A DNA stretch of 5,880 bases from Flavobacteriales bacterium. Its GTDB lineage: Bacteria; Bacteroidota; Bacteroidia; Flavobacteriales_E; Vicingaceae. Where the stretch lies: the NCBI GenBank assembly GCA_016763135.1, contig JAESUI010000357.1, positions 1-5,880 on the forward strand, in the 5' to 3' direction. A model generated the notes under the pieces. The model ran no database searches. It saw only the letters and a program-made list of their open reading frames with translations, and was not told the DNA's origin. Numbering within the stretch: position 1 is the first letter of the stretch; each line of letters begins with the position of its first letter. Shown here in pieces: positions 1 to 5,880 of the stretch. Made by a program: the position numbers and the translations under genes.

Positions 1-1220
1 ATTGAAATAACAATAGATGAAAATAATAATGAATATTCAAAGCTCAAATATAAGCTTCCTATATAAAATGTAGCTACCCTAAAGACAGCAATGCTAATAT
101 TGAAATAAAGTAATACATCAAGCCTATTTAATATGTTTGAAATAGAACCAACGGGAGAAACTATATTGTTGAAGAACACCAGTATTGCAAAATATTTTAC
201 CATTTCACCTGCATATTCCCATCCATCTCCAAATAGTTTAAAGAAATAAGGCGCTACTATTGTTAAAACAATTAGAAATGGCAATAAAGACAACACCATC
301 TTTTTCTGAATACTATTAATTAAACTCAAAAATTGAACTTTATCTTCTCTGTATAATTCACTTGCTTTTTGATAAAATACTTTTGAAATTGAAGCTACTA
401 TTAATCCAATAGGGATACTTATTACTTTCTCTGCCATAAAATAATATCCCGCTATTTTTTCACTGAAAAAATAAATAATAAAAAGCGGTGTTCCATTTGA
501 GACTAAAGCGTTAAGAAGCCCTGATAAAGAATAAGAGGTTAAGTAATTCTTGTACTTAATTGCAACTGATTTTAGTGCATCTTTTGAAAAGCTCTTACTT
601 AAATCTTTCCAAAATTTTAATGGAAGTTTTAATAATAGAAATCCTGCTGAGAATACATTCCCAACAATACTTGCAATAATTAATCCCCCTGAAAGAAAAT
701 TAAAGAAGCCTAACCCTACTGAAAAAACAGAATTACTTGATGATTTAATAATATCGGAATTTTTCATTTCCTTATAATCAGCATATCTATTAAAATAATA
801 TTGAGTTGCCTTAATAATGCTTCCTATAAAAACTGTAAATGGGATTAACAACAACCACTTCCCTAGCCCATCAATATTCAAATAAGTCATTAATTGTTCT
901 GAAAATAAATACAAGAATACAATTAAAAACAAATTGAAAAAGAGGCTGACCACCATAGATAATAACCATAGAGATTTGACCTTATCATCATCTTCTTCCA
1001 CAACTATTGCTGCATCATACCGGCCAGTTGACACAATAGTTAGAATAGTAACTATAGCCACAAATAGCGAATACACACCTATTTGTTCTGGCAAATAAAG
1101 TCTTGTAATAATAAAGCCAACAGCAAATGAAATTGCTTGAACAATTATTTGTCCAGTAAACAGCGTAAAAACATTTCTGTTAAACTCTGACTTGTTGGTT
1201 ATTTGAGATAAAAACTTCAA
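1..1220 (-). CDS. Wzx-like oligosaccharide/lipopolysaccharide flippase, 3' end beyond window
   Basis: Inner-membrane translocase of the MOP/polysaccharide-synthase superfamily, expected to flip undecaprenyl-linked oligosaccharides across the membrane for O-antigen, capsule or exopolysaccharide. I translated the minus strand by hand: one uninterrupted frame of 406 codons runs from a TTG at 1218-1220 to the window edge. Family hallmarks in order are TRLYLPEQIGVYSLF (about residues 39-53), GRYDAAIV (about 66-73), a FNRYADYKEMK stretch after the fourth helix, and DGWEYAGEMVKYFAIL near residue 345. About ten hydrophobic helices are visible. Relatives are usually 420-480 residues, so only the C-terminal end is missing. 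The start is inferred: an in-frame TAA lies at 1242-1244, there is no ATG between it and the hydrophobic core, and starting at TTG gives MKFLSQITNKSEFNRNVF, a typical N-terminus. The gene follows bshB1 by 44 nt with no visible terminator, so it is probably in the same operon. The exact substrate cannot be read from sequence. Confidence 0.9.
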   Translation of the reverse strand, partial: MKFLSQITNKSEFNRNVFTLFTGQIIVQAISFAVGFIITRLYLPEQIGVYSLFVAIVTILTIVSTGRYDAAIVVEEDDDKVKSLWLLSMVVSLFFNLFLIVFLYLFSEQLMTYLNIDGLGKWLLLIPFTVFIGSIIKATQYYFNRYADYKEMKNSDIIKSSSNSVFSVGLGFFNFLSGGLIIASIVGNVFSAGFLLLKLPLKFWKDLSKSFSKDALKSVAIKYKNYLTSYSLSGLLNALVSNGTPLFIIYFFSEKIAGYYFMAEKVISIPIGLIVASISKVFYQKASELYREDKVQFLSLINSIQKKMVLSLLPFLIVLTIVAPYFFKLFGDGWEYAGEMVKYFAILVFFNNIVSPVGSISNILNRLDVLLYFNISIAVFRVATFYIGSLYLSFEYSLLFSSIVIS

Positions 1221-1264
1221 AAAATGGCTATTGAAAGTGCCTTAAAAACGAATGTAAACTATTT

Positions 1265-1981
1265 TTATTTCAATTGAGTAATATCCTCAATCCCTATTAC
1301 TCTTTCTGTAGTATATCCTTCTGCGTAATCAGCATTAATATCTCTACCAAAATTAGCCATACGAGCCTTTATAAAATCTAAAAACTTCTTACTTGATATT
1401 GGAGTTTCTGGGGCATCAGACACAGGATTATAGAACTGTGAACTGAAAGCTAAAATTGATTCCATTTTCTTATCCATATGTTCAGATACATCAACAACAA
1501 AATCAGGTTTTAAAAATCTATCCTGTATATAATGATAAATTACTTTTGGCCTCCATAGCTCTTGATTTTTTCCATCTAATTGAGTCTCAACTCTTACTAA
1601 CCCACTATAAAAGCACGCTTCTGATACTAATTGTGATGCTCTCCCGTGATCTGGATGTCTATCTTTTGGAGCATTCGCTAAAATAATGTCTGGCTGATAC
1701 TTTCTAATAATTTTTATAATTTCTAATTGATGTTCTTTATCATTTTTAAAAAATCCATCAGCAAAACCAAGATTCTCTCTAATTGAAACACCTAATAGTT
1801 TGGCAGAATTCTCTGCCTCTACTAATCTTAACTCACCACTTCCTCTACTCCCTAACTCTCCTCTCGTTAAGTCTAATATACCTACTTTTTTTCCTAGAGC
1901 AATATGTTTTAATATTGTTCCCGAACAACCCAACTCAACATCGTCAGGATGTACTCCTATTGCTAAAATATCTAACTTCAT
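1265..1981 (-). CDS. bshB1: Bacillithiol biosynthesis deacetylase BshB1 (N-acetylglucosaminyl-malate deacetylase)
   Basis: Zinc-dependent PIG-L/LmbE-family cytoplasmic hydrolase. BshB1 removes the acetyl group from N-acetyl-alpha-D-glucosaminyl L-malate to give glucosaminyl-malate, the second step of bacillithiol synthesis between BshA and BshC. The 238-residue protein is full length for the family. The N-terminal HPDD motif is at residues 11-14 (H11 and D14 as zinc ligands, D13 as likely general base by family analogy). The second motif, DRHPDHGRAS, is at 107-116, with H112 as third ligand. The LTRGELGSRG segment (38-47), the FADGFF segment (73-78), and the C-terminal ETPISS and YAEGYT segments are typical of the Bacteroidota BshB1 branch rather than of generic LmbE proteins. 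The ATG start is 2 nt after the prmC stop, so translation is probably coupled. bshA and bshC are not in the window. The main alternative is another PIG-L deacetylase acting on a glycan, given the flippase downstream. Confidence 0.92.
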   Translation of the reverse strand: MKLDILAIGVHPDDVELGCSGTILKHIALGKKVGILDLTRGELGSRGSGELRLVEAENSAKLLGVSIRENLGFADGFFKNDKEHQLEIIKIIRKYQPDIILANAPKDRHPDHGRASQLVSEACFYSGLVRVETQLDGKNQELWRPKVIYHYIQDRFLKPDFVVDVSEHMDKKMESILAFSSQFYNPVSDAPETPISSKKFLDFIKARMANFGRDINADYAEGYTTERVIGIEDITQLK

Positions 1982-1983
1982 AC

Positions 1984-2850
1984 TTATATATTACAACTTA
2001 CTATTCTTTCTTTCTCGTTAATGTCTAATACAATATTAACATTTTTAAACTTTCTATCAAGTAATAAGTCCTTAACCTCATTTCCATAATTTTCATTTAT
2101 CTCAAGGTACAATTTACCACCTAGAGTTAAATGGTTTAATGCAAATTCTGCTATTGATTCATAGAATATTAGAGGTTCTTCATCATCAACAAACAATGCT
2201 AAATGAGGTTCGTAATCCAACACATTTTTATGCATTAGACCTTTTTCTTTAAGGGTAATATAAGGAGGATTGCTAACTATAATATCATATTTATTCTCAA
2301 TAGTTTGAGTTTTCCAATTAAGAATATCAACCTTATTAAAAGCCACTTCTAAATTATTTTTATTAGCATTTATTTTCGCAAGCTTAAGTGCTTCATCTGA
2401 AACATCGAAAGCAGATACTTTTGAGTTTGATAAATTTTTCTTTAATGCTAATGCTATACATCCTGTCCCTGTACCTATATCAAGAATATATGGATGCTCT
2501 TTCTCTTTATTCTGATCAATAATTAACTGAACTAATTCTTCAGTTTCTGGTCTTGGAATTAATGTGTGTTCGTTAATTTTTAATACTAGATCGAAAAATT
2601 CCCATTCCCCTATTATTTGTGCTAATGGCTTTTTTTTCTTAAGTTCATCAATTACTTCTTTCAGTAGATTAATCTCAGATTGAGATAAAATATCATCTCT
2701 TTTTAGTGTTAAATCAATTCTATTTAACTTAAAATAATGAGAAAATGTAATTTGTAAGATTTGTTCTAATTCTGAAGTGTCATAAAAACTGGTTAATTCT
2801 CCTTTAAAATAATTAACAGTTGACAATATTGTATTTTCAGGAATCTCCAT
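1984..2850 (-). CDS. prmC: Peptide chain release factor N5-glutamine methyltransferase PrmC (HemK)
   Basis: SAM-dependent methyltransferase that modifies the glutamine of the GGQ motif in release factors RF1 and RF2, raising termination efficiency; cytoplasmic. Counting from the ATG at 2848-2850 the protein has 288 residues, normal for the family. An N-terminal helical release-factor-binding domain covers about residues 1-80, closing with PLAQIIGEWEFF (about 75-86), followed by LIPRPETEELV (about 97-107). SAM motif I, DIGTGTGCIALAL, begins at D124. The catalytic NPPY is at 194-197, the signature of N5-glutamine methyltransferases. All key motifs are intact. A TTG three codons upstream (2857-2859) is in frame and gives 291 residues, but the ATG is the more economical start. 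This is the first gene of the leftward unit, followed after 2 nt by bshB1, and it is divergent from the TPR gene. Function is secure; the exact start is less so. Confidence 0.95.
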   Translation of the reverse strand: MEIPENTILSTVNYFKGELTSFYDTSELEQILQITFSHYFKLNRIDLTLKRDDILSQSEINLLKEVIDELKKKKPLAQIIGEWEFFDLVLKINEHTLIPRPETEELVQLIIDQNKEKEHPYILDIGTGTGCIALALKKNLSNSKVSAFDVSDEALKLAKINANKNNLEVAFNKVDILNWKTQTIENKYDIIVSNPPYITLKEKGLMHKNVLDYEPHLALFVDDEEPLIFYESIAEFALNHLTLGGKLYLEINENYGNEVKDLLLDRKFKNVNIVLDINEKERIVSCNI

Positions 2851-2883
2851 GAATTCCAAAACTATAAATTTTTGATGGCATAG

Positions 2884-2910
2884 TTAGTGTTATTAAATTA
2901 TTATAACTAA
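2884..2910. promoter_or_regulatory. Imperfect palindrome, candidate operator
   Basis: A 27-nt stretch, TTAGT at the left end and ACTAA at the right, pairs at 10 of 13 opposed positions around its central base. It lies between the divergent prmC and TPR starts, where a shared regulator could bind. It is short and AT-rich, so chance symmetry is a serious alternative; it has no GC stem or T-run and does not resemble a terminator. Confidence 0.2.
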
Positions 2911-2935
2911 ACATGGCTATCCTTATGATATTTCA

Positions 2936-2964
2936 CAAATATTATTAAATTGGTACTATCAAAA
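2936..2964 (-). promoter_or_regulatory. Possible Bacteroidota-type promoter for the prmC operon
   Basis: On the minus strand a TTTTG (2964-2960) is followed after 16 nt by AATATTTG (2943-2936), which matches the phylum's -7 consensus TAnnTTTG at seven of eight positions. The usual spacing is about 17-23 nt, so this is slightly short. It would give a leader of roughly 80 nt before the prmC ATG. In sequence this AT-rich such matches arise easily by chance, hence the low confidence. Confidence 0.22.
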
Positions 2965-2974
2965 TTTTGAAAAT

Positions 2975-4036
2975 ATGAAAAAACTAAAGATATTCTTATT
3001 GATTCCTTGCTTTTTTATAAGCTTTATTGGATTTACTCAAGACGAAGTAAATGTTGGGGATTCTACTGCATTAGATGACATGAAAGCTCAAGAATTATAT
3101 AATGCAGGAATAGAAAAATTTAATGCTAAGGACTTACAAGGTGCAATGAGTGATTTTAATCAAGCGATTGAACTTGCTCCAAACTTTGATAAAGCATACT
3201 TCAATAGAGGTTCAATTAAATATCAAATGGGAGATTTTAAAGATGCCATTGTAGATTTTAATAAAGTAATAGAATTAAACCCTGACTCTAACAATGCATA
3301 TTTTATTAGAGGGCGTGCATACCAAGAGTTAAACAATAAAGATGCAGCGTTAAAAGATTTTAATAATGCCATCAGAGTAGATGAGAAAAATGCACAAGCA
3401 TATTATTACAGAGGTGGTTTTTATTTTCTTGACGGTAAATATGATGAAGCGATTGCAGATTACACAAAAGCAATAAAAAACAAGCCTAACTATGCTTATG
3501 CATATAACGATAGAGGGAGTGCTAAAAGACAACTGAAAGATTTCTCGGGTGCTATTAAAGATTATAAAAAAGCCATTTTAGTTGATAAAAAGCTTGCTTT
3601 TGTATATAATAATTTAGGAAGCGCCTTAAGAAACAATAAACAATATGATGAGGCAATTAAAAATTATGATAAAGCTATTCTAATGAAAAATGATTATTAC
3701 ATCGCCTATAATAATAGAGGTTATGCTAAATATGAAAAAGGCGATTACAACGGTGCAATTAAAGATTATAATGACGCTATTCGATTAAAAGCTAGCTATG
3801 TTTTTGCTTACAATAATCGAGCTGCAGCTAAATTCAAATTAAAGGATTATAAAGGTTCTGTTGCTGATTGTAACAAAGCAATTGTTTTAAATGATTCTTA
3901 TGCTGCCGCGTACCTAAACAGAGGAATTGCAAGAGAAATGCTTAGACAAGAAGATAAAGCTTGTGAAGATTGGAATAAAGCCGCTTCATTAGGATTAAAA
4001 AATGGAAAAACATTTGCTCAGCAAAGTTGTAATTAA
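2975..4036 (+). CDS. Exported protein of nine tandem TPR repeats
   Basis: A 353-residue protein with a cleavable Sec signal peptide (lysines at 2, 3 and 5, hydrophobic core 6-20, probable cut after FTQ at 22). After a short acidic linker it is built almost entirely of nine contiguous 34-residue tetratricopeptide repeats from about residue 38 to 343, without gaps. Most repeats carry the pattern AYxNRGxAKxxxxDYxxAIxDYxKAI. The ninth is a divergent cap with ACEDWNKAASLG and the protein ends in QQSCN, a C-terminal form common in Bacteroidota TPR proteins. TPR arrays form superhelical protein-binding scaffolds; there is no catalytic domain, so its job is presumably to bind a partner in the periplasm. 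The gene for the large OmpA-family protein follows after 21 nt with no terminator, so that protein is the obvious candidate partner (inference). No specific gene name can be assigned. Confidence 0.93.
   Translation: MKKLKIFLLIPCFFISFIGFTQDEVNVGDSTALDDMKAQELYNAGIEKFNAKDLQGAMSDFNQAIELAPNFDKAYFNRGSIKYQMGDFKDAIVDFNKVIELNPDSNNAYFIRGRAYQELNNKDAALKDFNNAIRVDEKNAQAYYYRGGFYFLDGKYDEAIADYTKAIKNKPNYAYAYNDRGSAKRQLKDFSGAIKDYKKAILVDKKLAFVYNNLGSALRNNKQYDEAIKNYDKAILMKNDYYIAYNNRGYAKYEKGDYNGAIKDYNDAIRLKASYVFAYNNRAAAKFKLKDYKGSVADCNKAIVLNDSYAAAYLNRGIAREMLRQEDKACEDWNKAASLGLKNGKTFAQQSCN
3086..4003 (+). repeat. Nine coding repeats of 102 bp (TPR units)
   Basis: The TPR region of the preceding gene is a strict 102-bp periodicity, each unit encoding 34 residues. 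Nucleotide identity between units is moderate: the protein pattern (AYNNRG, DYxGAIKDY, KAI) recurs with varied codons, so these are old, diverged repeats and not a recent tandem expansion. Repeats five to eight are the most alike. Confidence 0.85.
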
Positions 4037-4057
4037 CAATAAGACACTACTCAAGTT

Positions 4058-5880
4058 ATGAAAAAATATATTTACTTATTTACTTTAATATTTGTTGCTT
4101 CACTAATTCAAGCGCAAGATATTCCTTTTGACAAGAAACTCTTTAAAGAGCGAAAAGATGAGTTTAAAATAGCAAAGAAAAACCTTGAAGCCGGAAATGA
4201 ACTCTTTGATATTTTCCCTACATCATATTTAGGCATAAATGAAAATGACTATATCGGTAGAAAGGCTTATTACAAGGAGGCTCTTCCTCTTTTGTTTACA
4301 GCTAACAAATTCAATCCAAATAATGCTGAATTAAATTACAAAATTGGGAGGTGTTATTTAATGTCATCGGTATATAAAGATGAATGCATTCCTCATTTTA
4401 TAAAAGCATTAAAACTAAATCCTAATGTAGCTAATGATGTACAATATCATTTAGGTATAGGGTATCACATAGCTTCTAAATTTGATAAAGCTATAAGTGC
4501 ATTTAACAAATATAAAACCACTTTGGTTTCTAAAAATCCAGCAGAGCTCGAAGACGTAAATAAAAAAATTGAAGAATGTAAAACGGCAAAGAAATTAATA
4601 GCCAACCCAAAGAGAGTTTTTATAGACAATTTTGGAAGACCTGTTAACGGTAAATACCCTGAATATGGAGCAATCATTTCTGCAGATGAATCAATAATGA
4701 TGTTTACTTCTAGGAGAAATACTTCTACAGGAGCTGAAAATTTCATGGAAATGTATGGTGATTATGATGAAGACATCTTCATCACTAAAAAAGTTGGAGG
4801 AAAATGGACTTCTCCTGAAAATATGGGGACACAAATCAACACTGGTATACATGATGCTACAACAGCTGTTTCTCCTGATGCTCAAAGTATGATTATGTAT
4901 AGGGACACCAAAGGAGACGGTAATTTATACGAATGTAAATTGGAGGGAGTAATTTGGACTAAACCAAAAAAAATGAATAAATACATCAATACTAAAAGTC
5001 ATGAATCTTCTGCAAGTTATTCGAATGATGGTAAAACACTCTACTTTGTGAGTAATAAGCCAGGAGGATTTGGGAATCATGATATTTATGTAACTAAATG
5101 GGATGAGATTAAAAAAGATTGGGGGCCATCTAAAAATGTAGGGCCAAGTATCAATACCAAACACGATGAAGAAGCTGTATTTTTTCATCCTGATGGTAAA
5201 TCACTTTATTTTAGCTCTCGTGGTCATAAAACTATGGGTAACTATGATGTTTTTAAATCTACGCTAAAGGATGATGGTACTTGGGGTGAACCAGAGAACA
5301 TGGGCTATCCTATTAATACAGTTGATGATGATGTATTCTTTGTAATTAATGCCAGTGGTAGAAGAGGTTATTACTCTTCCTTTAAAGAAGATGGACTTGG
5401 AGAAAAAGATATTTATATGATTACTTTTTTAGGTCCAGAAAAACCATTTCAATTAAACTCTGAAGATAATTTATTGGCAAGTGTTGCAAAACCTGTAAGC
5501 GAAAAAGTAATTGAAAAACAAGTAGATGCACTTACTAAACGAATTACCATTTTAAAAGGTGTTATTAGTGATTGTAAAACACTTAAACCTGTTGAAGCTA
5601 CTATAGAGTTAATTGATATTGATGAAAATAAAACCCTAGCAACGTTTAAATCTAATGCAACAACTGGTAAATATTTAGTTTCATTACCTTCTGGTAAAAA
5701 TTATGGATTAATTGTAAGAAAGGATAGTTATTTATTTCATTCAGAAAACTTTAACATTCCTGCAACTGCAGCTTATCAAGAGGTTGAAAAAAATATATGC
5801 TTAAAGAAAATCGAAATAGGAAGTGTAATTGTCCTAAAAAACATCTTTTACGATTATAACAAAGCTACTTTAAGAGATAA
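4058..5880 (+). CDS. OmpA-family periplasmic protein, PorE-like (TPR, PD40 propeller, carboxypeptidase-regulatory-like, OmpA-C), 3' end beyond window
   Basis: The frame is open from the ATG at 4058 to the window edge, 607 codons, translated by hand. Residues 1-20 form a signal peptide ending IQAQ, with no lipobox cysteine. A TPR-like helical region spans about 40-160 (NPNNAELNYKIG from 86, FDKAISAFNKY later). Five PD40/WD40-like beta-propeller repeats follow, beginning near 200, 267, 317, 371 and 423. They share the unit SxDGxxLYFxS followed by DIY, joined by linkers containing INT. A carboxypeptidase-regulatory-like beta-sandwich covers about 496-568. At 593-606 LKNIFYDYNKATLR begins an OmpA C-terminal peptidoglycan-binding domain, whose remainder lies outside the window. 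This domain order matches PorE of Porphyromonas gingivalis, a peptidoglycan-binding protein of the type IX secretion system. Similar paralogs are frequent in Bacteroidota, so a T9SS role is only a possibility. Likely role: linking a periplasmic or outer-membrane complex to the cell wall. It probably shares an operon with the TPR gene 21 nt upstream. Confidence 0.92.
   Translation, partial: MKKYIYLFTLIFVASLIQAQDIPFDKKLFKERKDEFKIAKKNLEAGNELFDIFPTSYLGINENDYIGRKAYYKEALPLLFTANKFNPNNAELNYKIGRCYLMSSVYKDECIPHFIKALKLNPNVANDVQYHLGIGYHIASKFDKAISAFNKYKTTLVSKNPAELEDVNKKIEECKTAKKLIANPKRVFIDNFGRPVNGKYPEYGAIISADESIMMFTSRRNTSTGAENFMEMYGDYDEDIFITKKVGGKWTSPENMGTQINTGIHDATTAVSPDAQSMIMYRDTKGDGNLYECKLEGVIWTKPKKMNKYINTKSHESSASYSNDGKTLYFVSNKPGGFGNHDIYVTKWDEIKKDWGPSKNVGPSINTKHDEEAVFFHPDGKSLYFSSRGHKTMGNYDVFKSTLKDDGTWGEPENMGYPINTVDDDVFFVINASGRRGYYSSFKEDGLGEKDIYMITFLGPEKPFQLNSEDNLLASVAKPVSEKVIEKQVDALTKRITILKGVISDCKTLKPVEATIELIDIDENKTLATFKSNATTGKYLVSLPSGKNYGLIVRKDSYLFHSENFNIPATAAYQEVEKNICLKKIEIGSVIVLKNIFYDYNKATLRD

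Larger units (their letters stand above)
2851..2974. other. Divergent intergenic region between prmC and the TPR gene
   Basis: This 124-nt, very AT-rich gap separates the two divergent start codons and must hold the promoters of both units unless one is transcribed from further away. No RNA gene, terminator hairpin or repeat copy is apparent. It contains an imperfect palindrome (2884-2910) and a near-consensus Bacteroidota-type promoter facing prmC (2936-2964), described separately. Neither start codon has a strong Shine-Dalgarno; the plus-strand start is preceded by an A-rich stretch, as is common in this phylum. Confidence 0.7.

Noticed and set aside
550..777. Short plus-strand frame inside the flippase region
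   Set aside because: It lies opposite a continuous membrane-protein frame with clear family motifs and has no recognisable domain or leader of its own.
1456..2028. Several short plus-strand frames opposite bshB1 and the end of prmC
   Set aside because: They are antisense shadows of two well-supported genes, low in complexity and without motifs.
2857..2859. TTG as the start codon of prmC
   Set aside because: It adds only three residues before an in-frame ATG at 2850, and nothing upstream favours it.
2857..2864. Exact TAnnTTTG match on the minus strand just before prmC
   Set aside because: It ends only 6 nt before the ATG and has no TTG element at the proper distance upstream; it would require a leaderless transcript.
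2962..2969. AAATTTTG on the plus strand just before the TPR gene, considered as a -7 element
   Set aside because: It is 5 nt from the start codon and the only upstream TTG is about 9 nt away, far too close.
3350..3532. Minus-strand frame inside the TPR gene
   Set aside because: It is the complement of repetitive TPR coding sequence; its residue composition is explained by reading that repeat backwards.
3086..4003. Regular 102-bp periodicity, considered as a CRISPR-like or recent tandem array
   Set aside because: The period equals 34 codons, the sequence is fully coding, and the units are diverged at nucleotide level while keeping the TPR protein pattern.
4037..4057. Gap between the TPR and OmpA-family genes, checked for a terminator or promoter
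   Set aside because: Only 21 nt, with no hairpin, T-run or promoter-like element.
4465..5188. Three minus-strand frames inside the OmpA-family gene
   Set aside because: All lie opposite an uninterrupted 607-codon frame with a signal peptide and recognisable domains.

Overview
This AT-rich window (roughly one third G+C by eye) looks like a chromosomal segment from a member of the Bacteroidota, most likely a flavobacterium-like organism. The evidence is a TPR protein and a TPR/PD40/carboxypeptidase-regulatory/OmpA protein, both with signal peptides ending in a '-TQ' or '-AQ' cleavage context, a Bacteroidota-type BshB1, and start sites with A-rich leaders and no clear Shine-Dalgarno. No RNA genes, mobile elements, CRISPR arrays or integration signs were found.

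Layout. Two divergent transcription units are separated by a 124-nt intergenic region (2851-2974). Leftward on the minus strand, in transcription order, come prmC (release factor glutamine methyltransferase, 2850-1984), bshB1 (bacillithiol-pathway deacetylase, 1981-1265, 2 nt after prmC), and a polytopic oligosaccharide flippase of the Wzx type. The flippase starts at a TTG at 1220, 44 nt after bshB1, and runs off the left edge. Rightward on the plus strand come a secreted protein made of nine back-to-back TPR repeats (2975-4036) and, 21 nt later, a large periplasmic OmpA-family protein (4058 to past the right edge). The latter has TPR, five-repeat PD40 propeller, carboxypeptidase-regulatory-like and OmpA-C parts.

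Function. The left unit mixes housekeeping (translation termination), low-molecular-weight thiol synthesis (bacillithiol) and envelope glycan export; the tight spacing suggests co-transcription rather than one shared pathway. The right unit encodes two exported proteins likely to act together in the periplasm. The second has the domain order of PorE, a peptidoglycan-binding component associated with the type IX secretion system, but its signal peptide lacks a lipobox cysteine.

I found no convincing undescribed system. The points most worth a second look are the non-lipoprotein PorE-like protein paired with a TPR protein, the TTG-initiated flippase that is easily missed, and a PIG-L-family deacetylase lying directly upstream of a glycan flippase.
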